Assembly: GCF_019052365.1 (NCBI RefSeq)
Contig: NZ_JAHQUY010000081.1
Location: forward strand, 1 to 11,977
Direction of reading: 5' to 3'
Source: Leyella stercorea
Lineage (GTDB): Bacteria > Bacteroidota > Bacteroidia > Bacteroidales > Bacteroidaceae
DNA: 11,977 nucleotides
Shown here: in pieces, positions 1-6,714 of the stretch
How positions within the stretch are numbered: position 1 is the stretch's first letter
Layout: each line of letters starts with the position of its first letter
Made by a program: the position numbers and the translations under genes
The notes under the pieces: model-generated
Databases searched by the model: none
Told to the model about the DNA's origin: nothing
The model's input: only the letters and a program-made list of their open reading frames with translations

Positions 1-118
1 AGTGTCAGCCCTAATTTATTTTGTATGAAAAGTTTTAGCGGACAGCAATAAAAATTAGTAAGCATTTAGTTTTGTGCAAATTTATTGTTTATTTCTCAAT
101 AGGGCATTTCCATTGCGT

Positions 119-166
119 AAAAAAAAAGTAACATAGCGTAAAAAAACGCCATATTACTCTTTTTTT
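119..166. terminator. Strong intrinsic terminator, apparently two-sided
   Basis: Arms 127-139 and 146-158 pair over 13 positions around a 6-nt A/T loop. In the minus-strand RNA all 13 pair if two G-U wobbles are allowed. On the minus strand the hairpin is followed by eight T (complement of 119-126). On the plus strand it is followed by a C and a T run (160-166). It lies about 40 nt past the stop of the secreted-protein gene at 195, so it should end that transcript, and it could also stop transcription entering from the left. A second hairpin (about 167-193) sits between it and the stop codon but lacks a U-tract on the minus strand. Confidence 0.85.
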
Positions 167-194
167 ATCCCAAATCGGTCATTGGGATTTGGGT

Positions 195-2360
195 TTATTT
201 GTTTGATATTACCTTGTGCGTCGTACCGTCATTCCATCTCACGATGTTCAGACCGCGCTGCATTCGGTTTGTTTTCATACCTAAGCTGTTGTATATACCT
301 TTTACTGAAACGTTGTCGGTGTCAATGGTGCTTACCGCTGTCATCTCCGCCTTGTCCTGTACGCTGATGTCGTGCAGGAAGAGGTTGGCATGGTAGGCAG
401 GTGTTACGCAGTGGAAACCGTAGTAGTAAACGCCGTCCTGCGGCACCGTGAACTCTACCTCGTACACGTTGTCCTCTGTAGCGCTTGGCGGCAGCGGAAT
501 GCTTTCGAGCGACAGCAGCTGTTTTGACTGCTCCTCTGGCGAACGTCCGTTGCCGAATGTCACGTCCATAGCCTCTGGGTATTCCTCCATTGCAGAGTGG
601 GCGCTGAATCGGAGTACGTAGGTGTGTCCTGCCTTGTAGTTGACGGGTGGCGAGATGAGCCAGTCGTCGGCAGCCTCGTTGGGGTTGAATCCGTAGACTG
701 CACTTGCCTGCGATGTAGAATACTTCCACGAGTAGCCGTCGTTGTTGGCGTCGAGGATGGTGTAGTAGTTTATCATGTCGGCAGGATTGGTGAAGGCGCC
801 GCCGTATGGCACGTCGAGCGGTGTGCCCACGATGAGGTTGTTGGAGAAGGCTCCCTGACCGTCGTAGCGTCCTAAGTGCGGCGTCACGAGATAGACGTAT
901 CGGGTCATTTCGGCAGGATGCGTCTCTTCGAAACGACATTCGGTTATGCCCTTAGCCACTGTCACCTCATACGGGTAGCGCACCACGTCGTAGGTGAGCT
1001 GCGAGACGTCAATAGGCTGTCCGTTCTCGCCGGTGGTGGGTGCGTCCCAAGTAAGAATGGTCTTCAGTCCGTCGCTTGTGAGGCGTATGTTCTGGCACTG
1101 CGCCGGACTGTCTTTTCCGACGAAGAAAGTGCGGTATACGGTAGGTCCGTCGCCGACGGCGTTGCTCACCGTTATGCCCACCTTGTTGTCGCCGTTGTCG
1201 AGCTTAACGAGTTCGGTAGCCACAAGTGCTCCTGCTTCTCCTTTCAGACAGGCTATTGTGTCGCCGTCCTCCTCTGTCACTACCGCACTCAGTTCGCCCG
1301 TCAATGCCGATCCGTCGTATGCTTCGGTAGGCATCACGAACTGCAGCTTGCCGGTTCTGTCGTCCTTCGATGTCTCTACGTATTCGAAGGCAGATATCGA
1401 GGTAGGCGCCTTGTCGCACGGCTCCTGGAAGAAGGCGCCAGTGGTAAGCACCGTGTTGTTGAGGTAGGCAGCCAGTGTGCCCTGCGCCGTTGTTGGGTCG
1501 ATTTCGGCAATGCAGGTGTATTCGATATTGAGGTTGAGGCTCGAACTTGGATATATCCAGTAGAGTTTGCCCGTTTTGAAGTTGCAGAACAACGACTGCT
1601 TGCGTGTGTCGTTTATGAAACTGTCGCCGCTGAGCAGATTGCCCATCGAGATGTCGCCCACCTTTGTTAGGCTTCCGTCGCTCTTGTTCACTTTCCCGAG
1701 ATACCACAGGTCCTGCTCAATGCCTACATGGTCGTTCTTCGACTCCATGTAGATGCAATAGACGTCGCCCTTCTTGTCGCAGCCAATAGCCTCGTATCTG
1801 TAGTTGTTGTCAAGGTCGGCGCCCAAGCGTGTCGGTGTGCCCGTTGCAGGGTCGATGGTGATGAGGAAGGTCTCCATGTATGTGCGGTTGATGGCATAGA
1901 TTGCATCGGTGGTCGGGTCGTATGTCATGCTTAGAGTGGTCAGCTCGTAGTTGTCGTTCATCTGTCGGTCGTAGAGCACCTCGAAGGTCTTTGCGTCGAG
2001 CACAACCCAATGGGGCTTTTGGAAGCCGAGTCGCGACGAGTCGTCGTATTCGGAAGCGTATATCTTGCCGTTGTGGTAGGTGCAACCTCCAGACACGATA
2101 GCCTCTCTGAGTGGCTCTGTGAGCTGCGCCTGAAAGCGGTTGTCGTAACTGAAGCGGTAGTAGCCCTGCGTCATGGCGTCGTAGGAGTTCTTCTTTCCGT
2201 ATGTAACCGATCCGACGATGTCAACGCCCTCGTCGGCAAGTCGACCGAACAGTTCCTGTGCATTAACAGACTGTGTAAGTGCGGCAGTCAGAAGTGTGAC
2301 GGCAGCTTTTGTGAGTGAAGCAAGTGGGTGGTGTGTTTTGGGGAATAAGGCATTTTTCAT
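195..2360 (-). CDS. Secreted T9SS cargo protein: beta-rich, Fn3-like, choice-of-anchor J-like domain
   Basis: A 721-residue exported protein of unknown substrate. Residues 1-34 form a signal peptide (hydrophobic stretch about 18-30, likely cut after VNA before Q35). Residues 45-310 are repeated short beta-strand units of the kind seen in beta-propellers (for example DPTTDAIYAI, DPATGTPTRLG, KVNKSDGSLTKVG). About 317-416 and 417-513 look like two Fn3-like sandwiches. About 515-668 resembles a choice-of-anchor J (MAM-like) domain, with the typical DGYSW and ADDWLISPPV motifs. The last 40 residues (GIYNSLG, then MQRGLNIVRWNDGTTHKV) match the Prevotella style of type IX secretion C-terminal domain, so surface attachment or release is inferred. 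No protease or glycosidase catalytic motif is visible. It is transcribed alone: a terminator follows, and its promoter lies in a palindrome upstream. The role is probably adhesion or ligand binding, but that is a guess. Confidence 0.85.
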   Translation of the reverse strand: MKNALFPKTHHPLASLTKAAVTLLTAALTQSVNAQELFGRLADEGVDIVGSVTYGKKNSYDAMTQGYYRFSYDNRFQAQLTEPLREAIVSGGCTYHNGKIYASEYDDSSRLGFQKPHWVVLDAKTFEVLYDRQMNDNYELTTLSMTYDPTTDAIYAINRTYMETFLITIDPATGTPTRLGADLDNNYRYEAIGCDKKGDVYCIYMESKNDHVGIEQDLWYLGKVNKSDGSLTKVGDISMGNLLSGDSFINDTRKQSLFCNFKTGKLYWIYPSSSLNLNIEYTCIAEIDPTTAQGTLAAYLNNTVLTTGAFFQEPCDKAPTSISAFEYVETSKDDRTGKLQFVMPTEAYDGSALTGELSAVVTEEDGDTIACLKGEAGALVATELVKLDNGDNKVGITVSNAVGDGPTVYRTFFVGKDSPAQCQNIRLTSDGLKTILTWDAPTTGENGQPIDVSQLTYDVVRYPYEVTVAKGITECRFEETHPAEMTRYVYLVTPHLGRYDGQGAFSNNLIVGTPLDVPYGGAFTNPADMINYYTILDANNDGYSWKYSTSQASAVYGFNPNEAADDWLISPPVNYKAGHTYVLRFSAHSAMEEYPEAMDVTFGNGRSPEEQSKQLLSLESIPLPPSATEDNVYEVEFTVPQDGVYYYGFHCVTPAYHANLFLHDISVQDKAEMTAVSTIDTDNVSVKGIYNSLGMKTNRMQRGLNIVRWNDGTTHKVISNK

Positions 2361-2405
2361 ACTCTCTCTGTTTTTGGGGTCAATCTACTTATGTATATTG
2401 ATGGT

Positions 2406-2454
2406 TCGTTACTTTTGTAAACGTAAAAAATGTTTACGTTTGCAAAAGTAACGA
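2406..2454. repeat. 22-bp near-perfect inverted repeat in promoter region
   Basis: Arms 2406-2427 and 2433-2454 are complementary at every position except one G-T, separated by 5 nt. Each arm carries an outward-reading TACTTTTG box: 2410-2417 on plus and 2443-2450 on minus. The minus box fits the promoter of the secreted-protein gene, which starts at 2360. The other arm would then lie just inside the transcript. There is no U-tract on either side, so it is not a normal terminator. It could be an operator for a dimeric regulator or a 5'-end RNA hairpin. Confidence 0.85.
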
Positions 2455-2473
2455 TAAATATTGAAAGACGAAA
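2443..2473 (-). promoter_or_regulatory. Bacteroidetes-type promoter of the secreted-protein gene
   Basis: On the minus strand TACTTTTG (2443-2450) fits the -7 consensus TAnnTTTG, and is followed by CAA. TTTC (2470-2473) lies 19 nt upstream, in the -33 position (consensus TTTG). The start codon at 2360 is about 80 nt downstream, giving a leader that includes the distal arm of the inverted repeat. The gene has only a purine-rich AGAGAGAG before its ATG and no true Shine-Dalgarno. Confidence 0.6.
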
Positions 2474-2545
2474 TAAAATGTCAGAAAAAAGCTTTCGGCG
2501 GTGATAAATCCACAGGAATATGCGGTCTATATACCTTTCTCCTTG

Positions 2546-3937
2546 TTATTTCGATGTATTCTTCAGTCGGTGCTGCACCCAAAGGAACGCCGGAACGAGG
2601 AACAGATCAGCCATAATCCAGGCTACTGGGTCGCCGAAGCAGACACCGGTCCAGGTGATAGCCGGCACGAGCCAAAGGCTTACGCCGCAGCGTGCAATCA
2701 TCTCCATCACGCCGCTGAGCATAGAGAGGTTGCTGAAGCCGAGTCCCTGGATAGAATAGCGCATGATGGTGAGCAGTCCGAGCGTGGGGTAGAAGTAGTT
2801 GTTGATGCGCATATACTGCGCAGCGTTGCTCACCACGGCAGCCTCGCCGCTGTCTACGAAGAGTCGCATCATATAGTCGGCGAAAGGATATATCACGACA
2901 AACGTAAAGACGAAGTAGACGAGCATGAGACAGATGGCGTCCTTCACGCCTCGTGTTACGCGGTCAATGCGCTGTGCTCCGAGGTTCTGTCCGCAGTAGG
3001 TAGCCATAGCCACGCCGATGTTCTCGAAGACGCAGGTGAAGAGATACTTTATGCGGAGCGAGGCGGTGAAGGCAGCCACGCATGTAGTGCCGAGAGCGTT
3101 GTTGGAGCTCTGCAGCATGATGATGCCAATGCCGGTGATGGAGAACTGCAGACCCATCGGCACGCCGTTGTTCAGCAGAATACTCGTGCGGCGGTTGTCG
3201 TAGCGGCGCTCGTCGCCCTGCGGAATGAGCAGTTGCATGCGCTTGCGTATATACCAGATGCAGAGACATACCGAGACGCCCTGCGAGAGCCATGTGGCTA
3301 TGCCGGCTCCTGCCACGCCCATGCCGCAGAAGAGTATGAGCACCACGTCGAGCAGGATGTTCACAACGGCGGAAGTGATGAGGAAGTAGAACGGCTGGCG
3401 CGAATTGCCGAGGGCGCGTATCTGACCCGACAGGAGGTTGAAGCCGAACGTGAATGGAATGGCGGCGAACTGCAGCATGAGGAATGTGTAGGCGTCGTGG
3501 AAAATGTCAGCCGGAGTATTCACCATCTGCAGGATGCGGTGGCAGAACATAAGCGATAGCACCATTATCACCAAAGCCATCACCACGGAAATACGCACGG
3601 CATTGGCTACGTAGACGCGCATCTTATGGTAGTCCTTCGCACCGAACGCCTGCGCCACTGGTATGGCGAAGCCTGCACAGGCTCCGTTGCAGAAGCCCAT
3701 TATGAGAAAGGTAATAGATGTAGAAGCGCCTACAGCCGCCAGTGCGCCCACGCCTATCCATCTGCCTACGATGACGGCGTCGATGACAAGGTACATCTGC
3801 TGAAGGATGTAGCCCAATATCAAGGGCAATGCGAACTTGGTGATTTGGCGCAGTGGCGATCCTACGGTCATATCGCTCACCGATGCAGCCTTCTGCGATG
3901 TAGCAGAAGGGTTGCTGTTGGGGTCTTGTGTTTTCAT
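2546..3937 (-). CDS. MATE family efflux transporter
   Basis: A 463-residue inner-membrane protein with about twelve hydrophobic segments in two pseudo-symmetric halves, the usual MATE length and layout. Recognisable family motifs are GALAAVG (64-70) in the first half, QAFGAKD (96-102), QIRALGNSRQPF (172-183), GVAGAGIATWLSQ (207-219), GQNLGAQ (316-322) and the QGLGFSN segment near 397-403. MATE proteins export cationic drugs or metabolites in exchange for Na+ or H+. The substrate and coupling ion cannot be read here. The N-terminal 30 residues are polar and Ser/Asn-rich, as a cytosolic tail. It lies downstream of the AraC-type gene on the same strand, separated by 153 nt holding a tandem-repeat array. 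That makes control by the neighbour plausible but unproven. No clear Bacteroidetes -7 box and no convincing terminator are visible; only a weak AGGA precedes the ATG. Confidence 0.93.
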   Translation of the reverse strand: MKTQDPNSNPSATSQKAASVSDMTVGSPLRQITKFALPLILGYILQQMYLVIDAVIVGRWIGVGALAAVGASTSITFLIMGFCNGACAGFAIPVAQAFGAKDYHKMRVYVANAVRISVVMALVIMVLSLMFCHRILQMVNTPADIFHDAYTFLMLQFAAIPFTFGFNLLSGQIRALGNSRQPFYFLITSAVVNILLDVVLILFCGMGVAGAGIATWLSQGVSVCLCIWYIRKRMQLLIPQGDERRYDNRRTSILLNNGVPMGLQFSITGIGIIMLQSSNNALGTTCVAAFTASLRIKYLFTCVFENIGVAMATYCGQNLGAQRIDRVTRGVKDAICLMLVYFVFTFVVIYPFADYMMRLFVDSGEAAVVSNAAQYMRINNYFYPTLGLLTIMRYSIQGLGFSNLSMLSGVMEMIARCGVSLWLVPAITWTGVCFGDPVAWIMADLFLVPAFLWVQHRLKNTSK

Positions 3938-3970
3938 TTGTTATCCTGTTTGTTTCCTTTTTTTTCTATG

Positions 3971-4050
3971 CCTCTTTAAGCCTTACTATGTCTCTTTAAG
4001 CCTTACTATGCCTCTTTAAGCCTTACTATGCCTCTTTAAGTCTTACTAAG
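3971..4050. repeat. Four 20-bp tandem repeats upstream of the MATE gene
   Basis: Units start at 3971, 3991, 4011 and 4031 and read cctctttaagccttactatg. Unit 2 differs at its first base and unit 4 at bases 11 and 19. Each unit contains the dyad TAAG-N-CTTA, centred at 3981, 4001, 4021 and 4041. One substitution falls exactly on the unpaired centre, and none breaks an arm. The array lies 34 to 113 nt upstream of the MATE start codon. A 20-bp period keeps the dyads close to one face of the helix. Confidence 0.95.
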
Positions 4051-4080
4051 CCCTCCCCGACGGGGAGGGTTGGGAGGGGC
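4051..4080. repeat. GC-rich palindrome after the tandem array
   Basis: The arms ccctccccg (4051-4059) and cggggaggg (4061-4069) are perfectly complementary around one base. A further gggaggggc (4072-4080) can compete for pairing with the left arm. It is far more GC-rich than its surroundings and sits 11 nt past the araC stop codon. There is no U-tract after it on the minus strand, so it is not a canonical terminator. From memory, similar C/G-block palindromes are scattered in intergenic regions of many Bacteroidetes; I could not check this. Confidence 0.8.
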
Positions 4081-4090
4081 TCTTTTACTT

Positions 4091-4954
4091 TTATCTATTG
4101 CGGTAGGCGAGCGGTGTCATGCCGGAGCGCTGCTTGAAGAAGTTGGTCATGGCGCTCTGGTCGCTGAAGTTGAGATGGTCGGCAATCTCGCCCATCGTCA
4201 TATCGGTCTGCGTGAGCAGGTTGCAAATCTCCTTGTAGACGAGCGATGTGGCATGCTCGTTGATAGTCGAGCCGCTTATCTCCTTCACCAGTCGCGAGAG
4301 ATAAGCCGGCGACACGTTCAGCTTGTCGGCGTAGAAGCGAATCTGGCGCTCCTTGCGATAGTTGCGGTAGAGATGGTGAAGGAAAACCTCGTACACCTCC
4401 TTTTTGTGTCCGAGGTCGCGCGATACGGAGCACTGCTCGTAGGGCAGTTCGTCGATGATGAGTCTCAGCACATTGAACATACTGCGAATCATCTCAATCT
4501 TGTTGATGTGCTGGTGGCGCACGATGTCGCACACGAAGTGGAATATATCAGAAATGCTCTTGTATTTTGTGTCGTTGAGCTGATAGCGCTGCGCCTGCTT
4601 CGCAAAGCTTTCGTCTACGAGTATGCCCTCTGCCTCGAAGTCGGCAGAGAAGTTGCTTACGCTCGCCACCTCATTCAGTGTGGTTATCAGCATGTCGTGC
4701 GCCGTGAGCTGCACGCTCTGCTCAGCGTCGTCTTCATGCAGTTGCAGAAGACAGCTGCCTCGCTGCACAAGAAGCAGTTTGGTGAACAGCGTGCGCTCTG
4801 CAAACATGCTGTAGAAACTGTCGTCTTCGTAAGTGTCAAAGTCGGAAAAACAGTCGCCCTCTTCTCCGTTCACGTAGAAGTGGGCGGCGTATGCACCATA
4901 TATATCCTTCAGATTATATTTTGTGGCAAACTCTTCCAAATTATATACTTTCAT
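4091..4954 (-). CDS. AraC family transcriptional regulator
   Basis: A 287-residue cytosolic regulator. The C-terminal 85 residues hold the AraC/XylS pair of helix-turn-helix motifs. The first is at about 205-228 (YADKLNVSPAYLSRLVKEISG). The second is at about 252-280 (MTMGEIADHLNFSDQSAM, followed by FFKQRSGMTPLAYR, the family's terminal signature). Residues 1-190 are a ligand-sensing domain, probably cupin-like, with no identifiable ligand. I chose ATG at 4954 rather than the in-frame TTG at 4987, because that codon lies in the likely -7 box and would be upstream of the transcript start. It is transcribed toward the MATE gene, which it may control. Its own promoter overlaps the aspA terminator. 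Confidence 0.9.
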   Translation of the reverse strand: MKVYNLEEFATKYNLKDIYGAYAAHFYVNGEEGDCFSDFDTYEDDSFYSMFAERTLFTKLLLVQRGSCLLQLHEDDAEQSVQLTAHDMLITTLNEVASVSNFSADFEAEGILVDESFAKQAQRYQLNDTKYKSISDIFHFVCDIVRHQHINKIEMIRSMFNVLRLIIDELPYEQCSVSRDLGHKKEVYEVFLHHLYRNYRKERQIRFYADKLNVSPAYLSRLVKEISGSTINEHATSLVYKEICNLLTQTDMTMGEIADHLNFSDQSAMTNFFKQRSGMTPLAYRNR

Positions 4955-4984
4955 CGAATATGTCTTCTTCTGATTTGTGTAGTG

Positions 4985-5015
4985 CAAAATTATAAAAAAA
5001 ACCTGTAAGTCGAAA
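4985..5015 (-). promoter_or_regulatory. Promoter of the AraC-type gene, embedded in the aspA terminator
   Basis: On the minus strand TAATTTTG (4985-4992) matches the -7 consensus TAnnTTTG and is followed by CA. TTTC (5012-5015) lies 19 nt upstream, in the -33 position. The start codon at 4954 is 30 nt downstream, giving a very short leader. The -33 element is inside the hairpin arm of the aspA terminator, and the spacer contains its U-tract. Confidence 0.65.
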
Positions 5016-5050
5016 CCAGTTATTTGAAAAATGGTTTCGCTTACAGGTTT
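4993..5050 (-). terminator. Intrinsic terminator of aspA
   Basis: The arms 5001-5017 and 5033-5048 pair over 16 bp with a single bulged base (5010) and a 15-nt loop. Two more A-T pairs extend the base. On the minus strand a run of seven T (complement of 4994-5000) follows directly. The hairpin begins about 30 nt after the aspA stop codon at 5081. Confidence 0.88.
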
Positions 5051-5080
5051 AGCTCTACATATAATATAGTTGTCCTTGCT

Positions 5081-6499
5081 TTATTTCAAAGAGAACTTGT
5101 GCGAGTGGAGCATCTCCTTCGGGTCGAGCGCCTTGTCGAGTTCTTCCTTGCTCATCAAGCCCTGTTCAATTACGATGTCGTACACGGAGCGACCCGTAGC
5201 ATGAGCCTCCTTAGCCACCTTCGAGCTTGCCTTGTAGCCGATGATTGGGTTGAGAGCAGTAACGATGCCGATGCTGTTCTTCACCATTTCGTAGCAACGC
5301 TCCTTGTTTACGGTGATACCGAGCACGCACTCCTCTGTGAGTGTCTCTATCACGTTCTTCAGCCATGTGAGGCTCTCGAAGAGGCTCGCTGTGATGATTG
5401 GCTCCATCACGTTCAGCTCGAGCTGACCTGCCTCGGCTGCGAAGCAAACTGTGGTGTCGTTGCCGATAACCTTGAAGCATACCTGGTTTGTAACCTCAGG
5501 AATAACAGGGTTCACCTTGCCCGGCATGATAGAAGAACCAGGAGCCTTCGGCGGGAGGTTGATCTCGTTCAAGCCGCAGCGCGGACCAGAAGCCATAAGA
5601 CGCAAGTCGTTGCAAATCTTAGAGAGCTTGATAGCCAGACGCTTCAAAGCAGAAGAGTAGCTTACGTATGCGCCGGTGTCGGGTGTAGCCTCTACGAGGT
5701 CGCTTGCCGATATGAAGTTCTCGCCGGTGAGCTTGCTGAGGTTGGCAGCGCAGAGCTTTGCGAAGCCCGGAACGGCGTTCAGACCGGTACCGATGGCTGT
5801 GCCGCCCATGTTGATCTCGTGCAGCAGCTTCACGTTGCGCTCGAGGTTGAGAATCTCCTCCTCAAGGTTGTTGGCGTATGCGTTGAACTCCTGACCGATT
5901 GTCATAGGCACAGCGTCCTGCAACTGTGTACGACCCATCTTGATAGTGTCGTTATACTCCTCTGCCTTATAGCGGAAAGCGCTGATGAGGCCGGTGAGTG
6001 CGCCTACGAGGTGGATGTTCATGCGAATGAGTGCCAGACGGATAGATGTCGGGTAGGCGTCGTTGGTGCTCTGACCGCAGTTGACGTGGTCGTTAGGCGA
6101 GCAATACTGGTATTCGCCCTTCTCGTGACCCATGATTTCGAGTGCGCGGTTGGCGATAACCTCGTTGACGTTCATATTTACTGATGTGCCTGCGCCGCCC
6201 TGAATCATGTCGATAGGGAAGTTCTCGTGCCACTTGCCGTCGATAATCTCGCGGCAAGCCTCAGATATCGCACCCGAGATCTCGTCGTTGATTACGCCGA
6301 GCGAGTGGTTGGTCTGCGCAGCAGCCAGTTTTACGTATGCGTTGGCGATGATGAAGTCGGGGTAGTCGCTCATCGTCTTACGCGAGATATGATAGTTGTT
6401 GATACCGCGCTGAGTCTGCACGCCGTAGAGTGCGTCAGCAGGAACCTGAAGCTCTCCCAAGAGGTCGGCTTCTACTCTGAATTTCTTTTCGTTTGTCAT
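5081..6499 (-). CDS. aspA: Aspartate ammonia-lyase (aspartase)
   Basis: A 472-residue cytosolic enzyme of the aspartase/fumarase superfamily, full length, that converts L-aspartate to fumarate and ammonia. All active-site blocks are present. GGAGTSVNMN is at 101-110, NCGQSTNDAYP at 140-150 and TQLQDAVPM at 191-199. The signature loop GSSIMPGKVNP is at 321-331, with the expected catalytic base Ser322, Lys328 and Asn330. TQLQDA, as in E. coli AspA, rather than THLQDA, and the ELNVMEPII block favour aspartase over class II fumarase. In anaerobic Bacteroidales, aspartase feeds fumarate to fumarate reductase and releases ammonium. It has its own promoter and terminator and is divergent from the LysO genes. 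There is no Shine-Dalgarno before the ATG. Confidence 0.93.
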   Translation of the reverse strand: MTNEKKFRVEADLLGELQVPADALYGVQTQRGINNYHISRKTMSDYPDFIIANAYVKLAAAQTNHSLGVINDEISGAISEACREIIDGKWHENFPIDMIQGGAGTSVNMNVNEVIANRALEIMGHEKGEYQYCSPNDHVNCGQSTNDAYPTSIRLALIRMNIHLVGALTGLISAFRYKAEEYNDTIKMGRTQLQDAVPMTIGQEFNAYANNLEEEILNLERNVKLLHEINMGGTAIGTGLNAVPGFAKLCAANLSKLTGENFISASDLVEATPDTGAYVSYSSALKRLAIKLSKICNDLRLMASGPRCGLNEINLPPKAPGSSIMPGKVNPVIPEVTNQVCFKVIGNDTTVCFAAEAGQLELNVMEPIITASLFESLTWLKNVIETLTEECVLGITVNKERCYEMVKNSIGIVTALNPIIGYKASSKVAKEAHATGRSVYDIVIEQGLMSKEELDKALDPKEMLHSHKFSLK

Positions 6500-6574
6500 A
6501 AAAGTAGTATTTTTTAAGACGTTTATTGTTTTCTTTTTTTTAAAACTCTTTACTCTTTTACTTTTTTACTTTTG

Positions 6575-6582
6575 CAAAGTTA
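6575..6582 (-). promoter_or_regulatory. -7 box of the aspA promoter
   Basis: On the minus strand TAACTTTG is a perfect match to TAnnTTTG, followed by CAA. No good -33 TTTG is found at the usual 17-23 nt spacing; the nearest TTT is at about 15 nt. The leader to the ATG at 6499 would be about 70 nt and very A/T-rich (long T runs on the plus strand at 6510-6572). The weak -33 may mean an activator is needed. Confidence 0.6.
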
Positions 6583-6603
6583 CGGCTTATATCAGATAAA
6601 GCG

Positions 6604-6641
6604 TTTATAAAAAGCGAACCTTTATTTGTAAAAAGCAAACC
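6604..6641. repeat. 17-bp direct repeat between aspA and lysO promoters
   Basis: tttataaaaagcgaacc (6604-6620) and tttgtaaaaagcaaacc (6625-6641) match at 15 of 17 positions and are offset by 21 bp, two helical turns. They lie upstream of both divergent promoters: 22 bp from the aspA -7 box and 16 bp from the lysO -33 box. This is the position and geometry of a paired regulator site. Confidence 0.7.
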
Positions 6642-6657
6642 ACTTTCAGTCTTTTCT

Positions 6658-6688
6658 TTTGCAGTCTGCCCGAAATGTCGTAACTTCG
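6658..6688 (+). promoter_or_regulatory. Promoter of the lysO genes
   Basis: TTTG (6658-6661) and TAACTTCG (6681-6688) are separated by 19 nt. The -33 element is perfect and the -7 element has one mismatch to TAnnTTTG, followed by CA. The start codon at 6715 gives a leader of about 20 nt, too short for a riboswitch. Confidence 0.7.
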
Positions 6689-6714
6689 CACAAACTCTTA
6701 ATACATCAAAAGTA

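Noticed and set aside
77..84. Promoter box TAAATTTG on the minus strand pointing off the left edge
   Set aside because: No -33 element at a fitting distance and no gene visible to the left; AT-rich DNA makes chance matches likely.
876..1670. Open frame of 264 codons on the plus strand
   Set aside because: Antisense to the secreted-protein gene and without a signal or domain.
2406..2454. Invertible promoter (phase-variable switch)
   Set aside because: The arms enclose only 5 bp, so inversion would change almost nothing, and no recombinase gene is nearby.
2480..2500. Terminator after the MATE gene
   Set aside because: There is a T run on the minus strand after AAAGC, but no stem of useful length precedes it.
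2501..3559. Open frame of 352 codons on the plus strand
   Set aside because: It is antisense to the clear MATE gene, has an His/Glu/Ala-rich composition with no domain, and arises from codon bias of the opposite strand.
3971..4050. CRISPR array
   Set aside because: The 20-bp units are contiguous with no spacers and there are no cas genes.
4955..4987. Upstream TTG start for the AraC-type gene
   Set aside because: The TTG lies within the -7 box TAATTTTG; ATG 4954 is downstream of the expected transcript start.
4070..5008. Open frame of 312 codons on the plus strand
   Set aside because: Fully antisense to the AraC-type gene; no recognisable protein features and no promoter.
5024..6184. Open frame of 386 codons on the plus strand
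   Set aside because: Antisense to aspA, whose active-site motifs are intact; Val/Leu/Cys/His-rich translation typical of a shadow frame.
5081..6499. Class II fumarase instead of aspartase
   Set aside because: TQLQDA in place of THLQDA and the overall closeness to aspartase blocks favour AspA.
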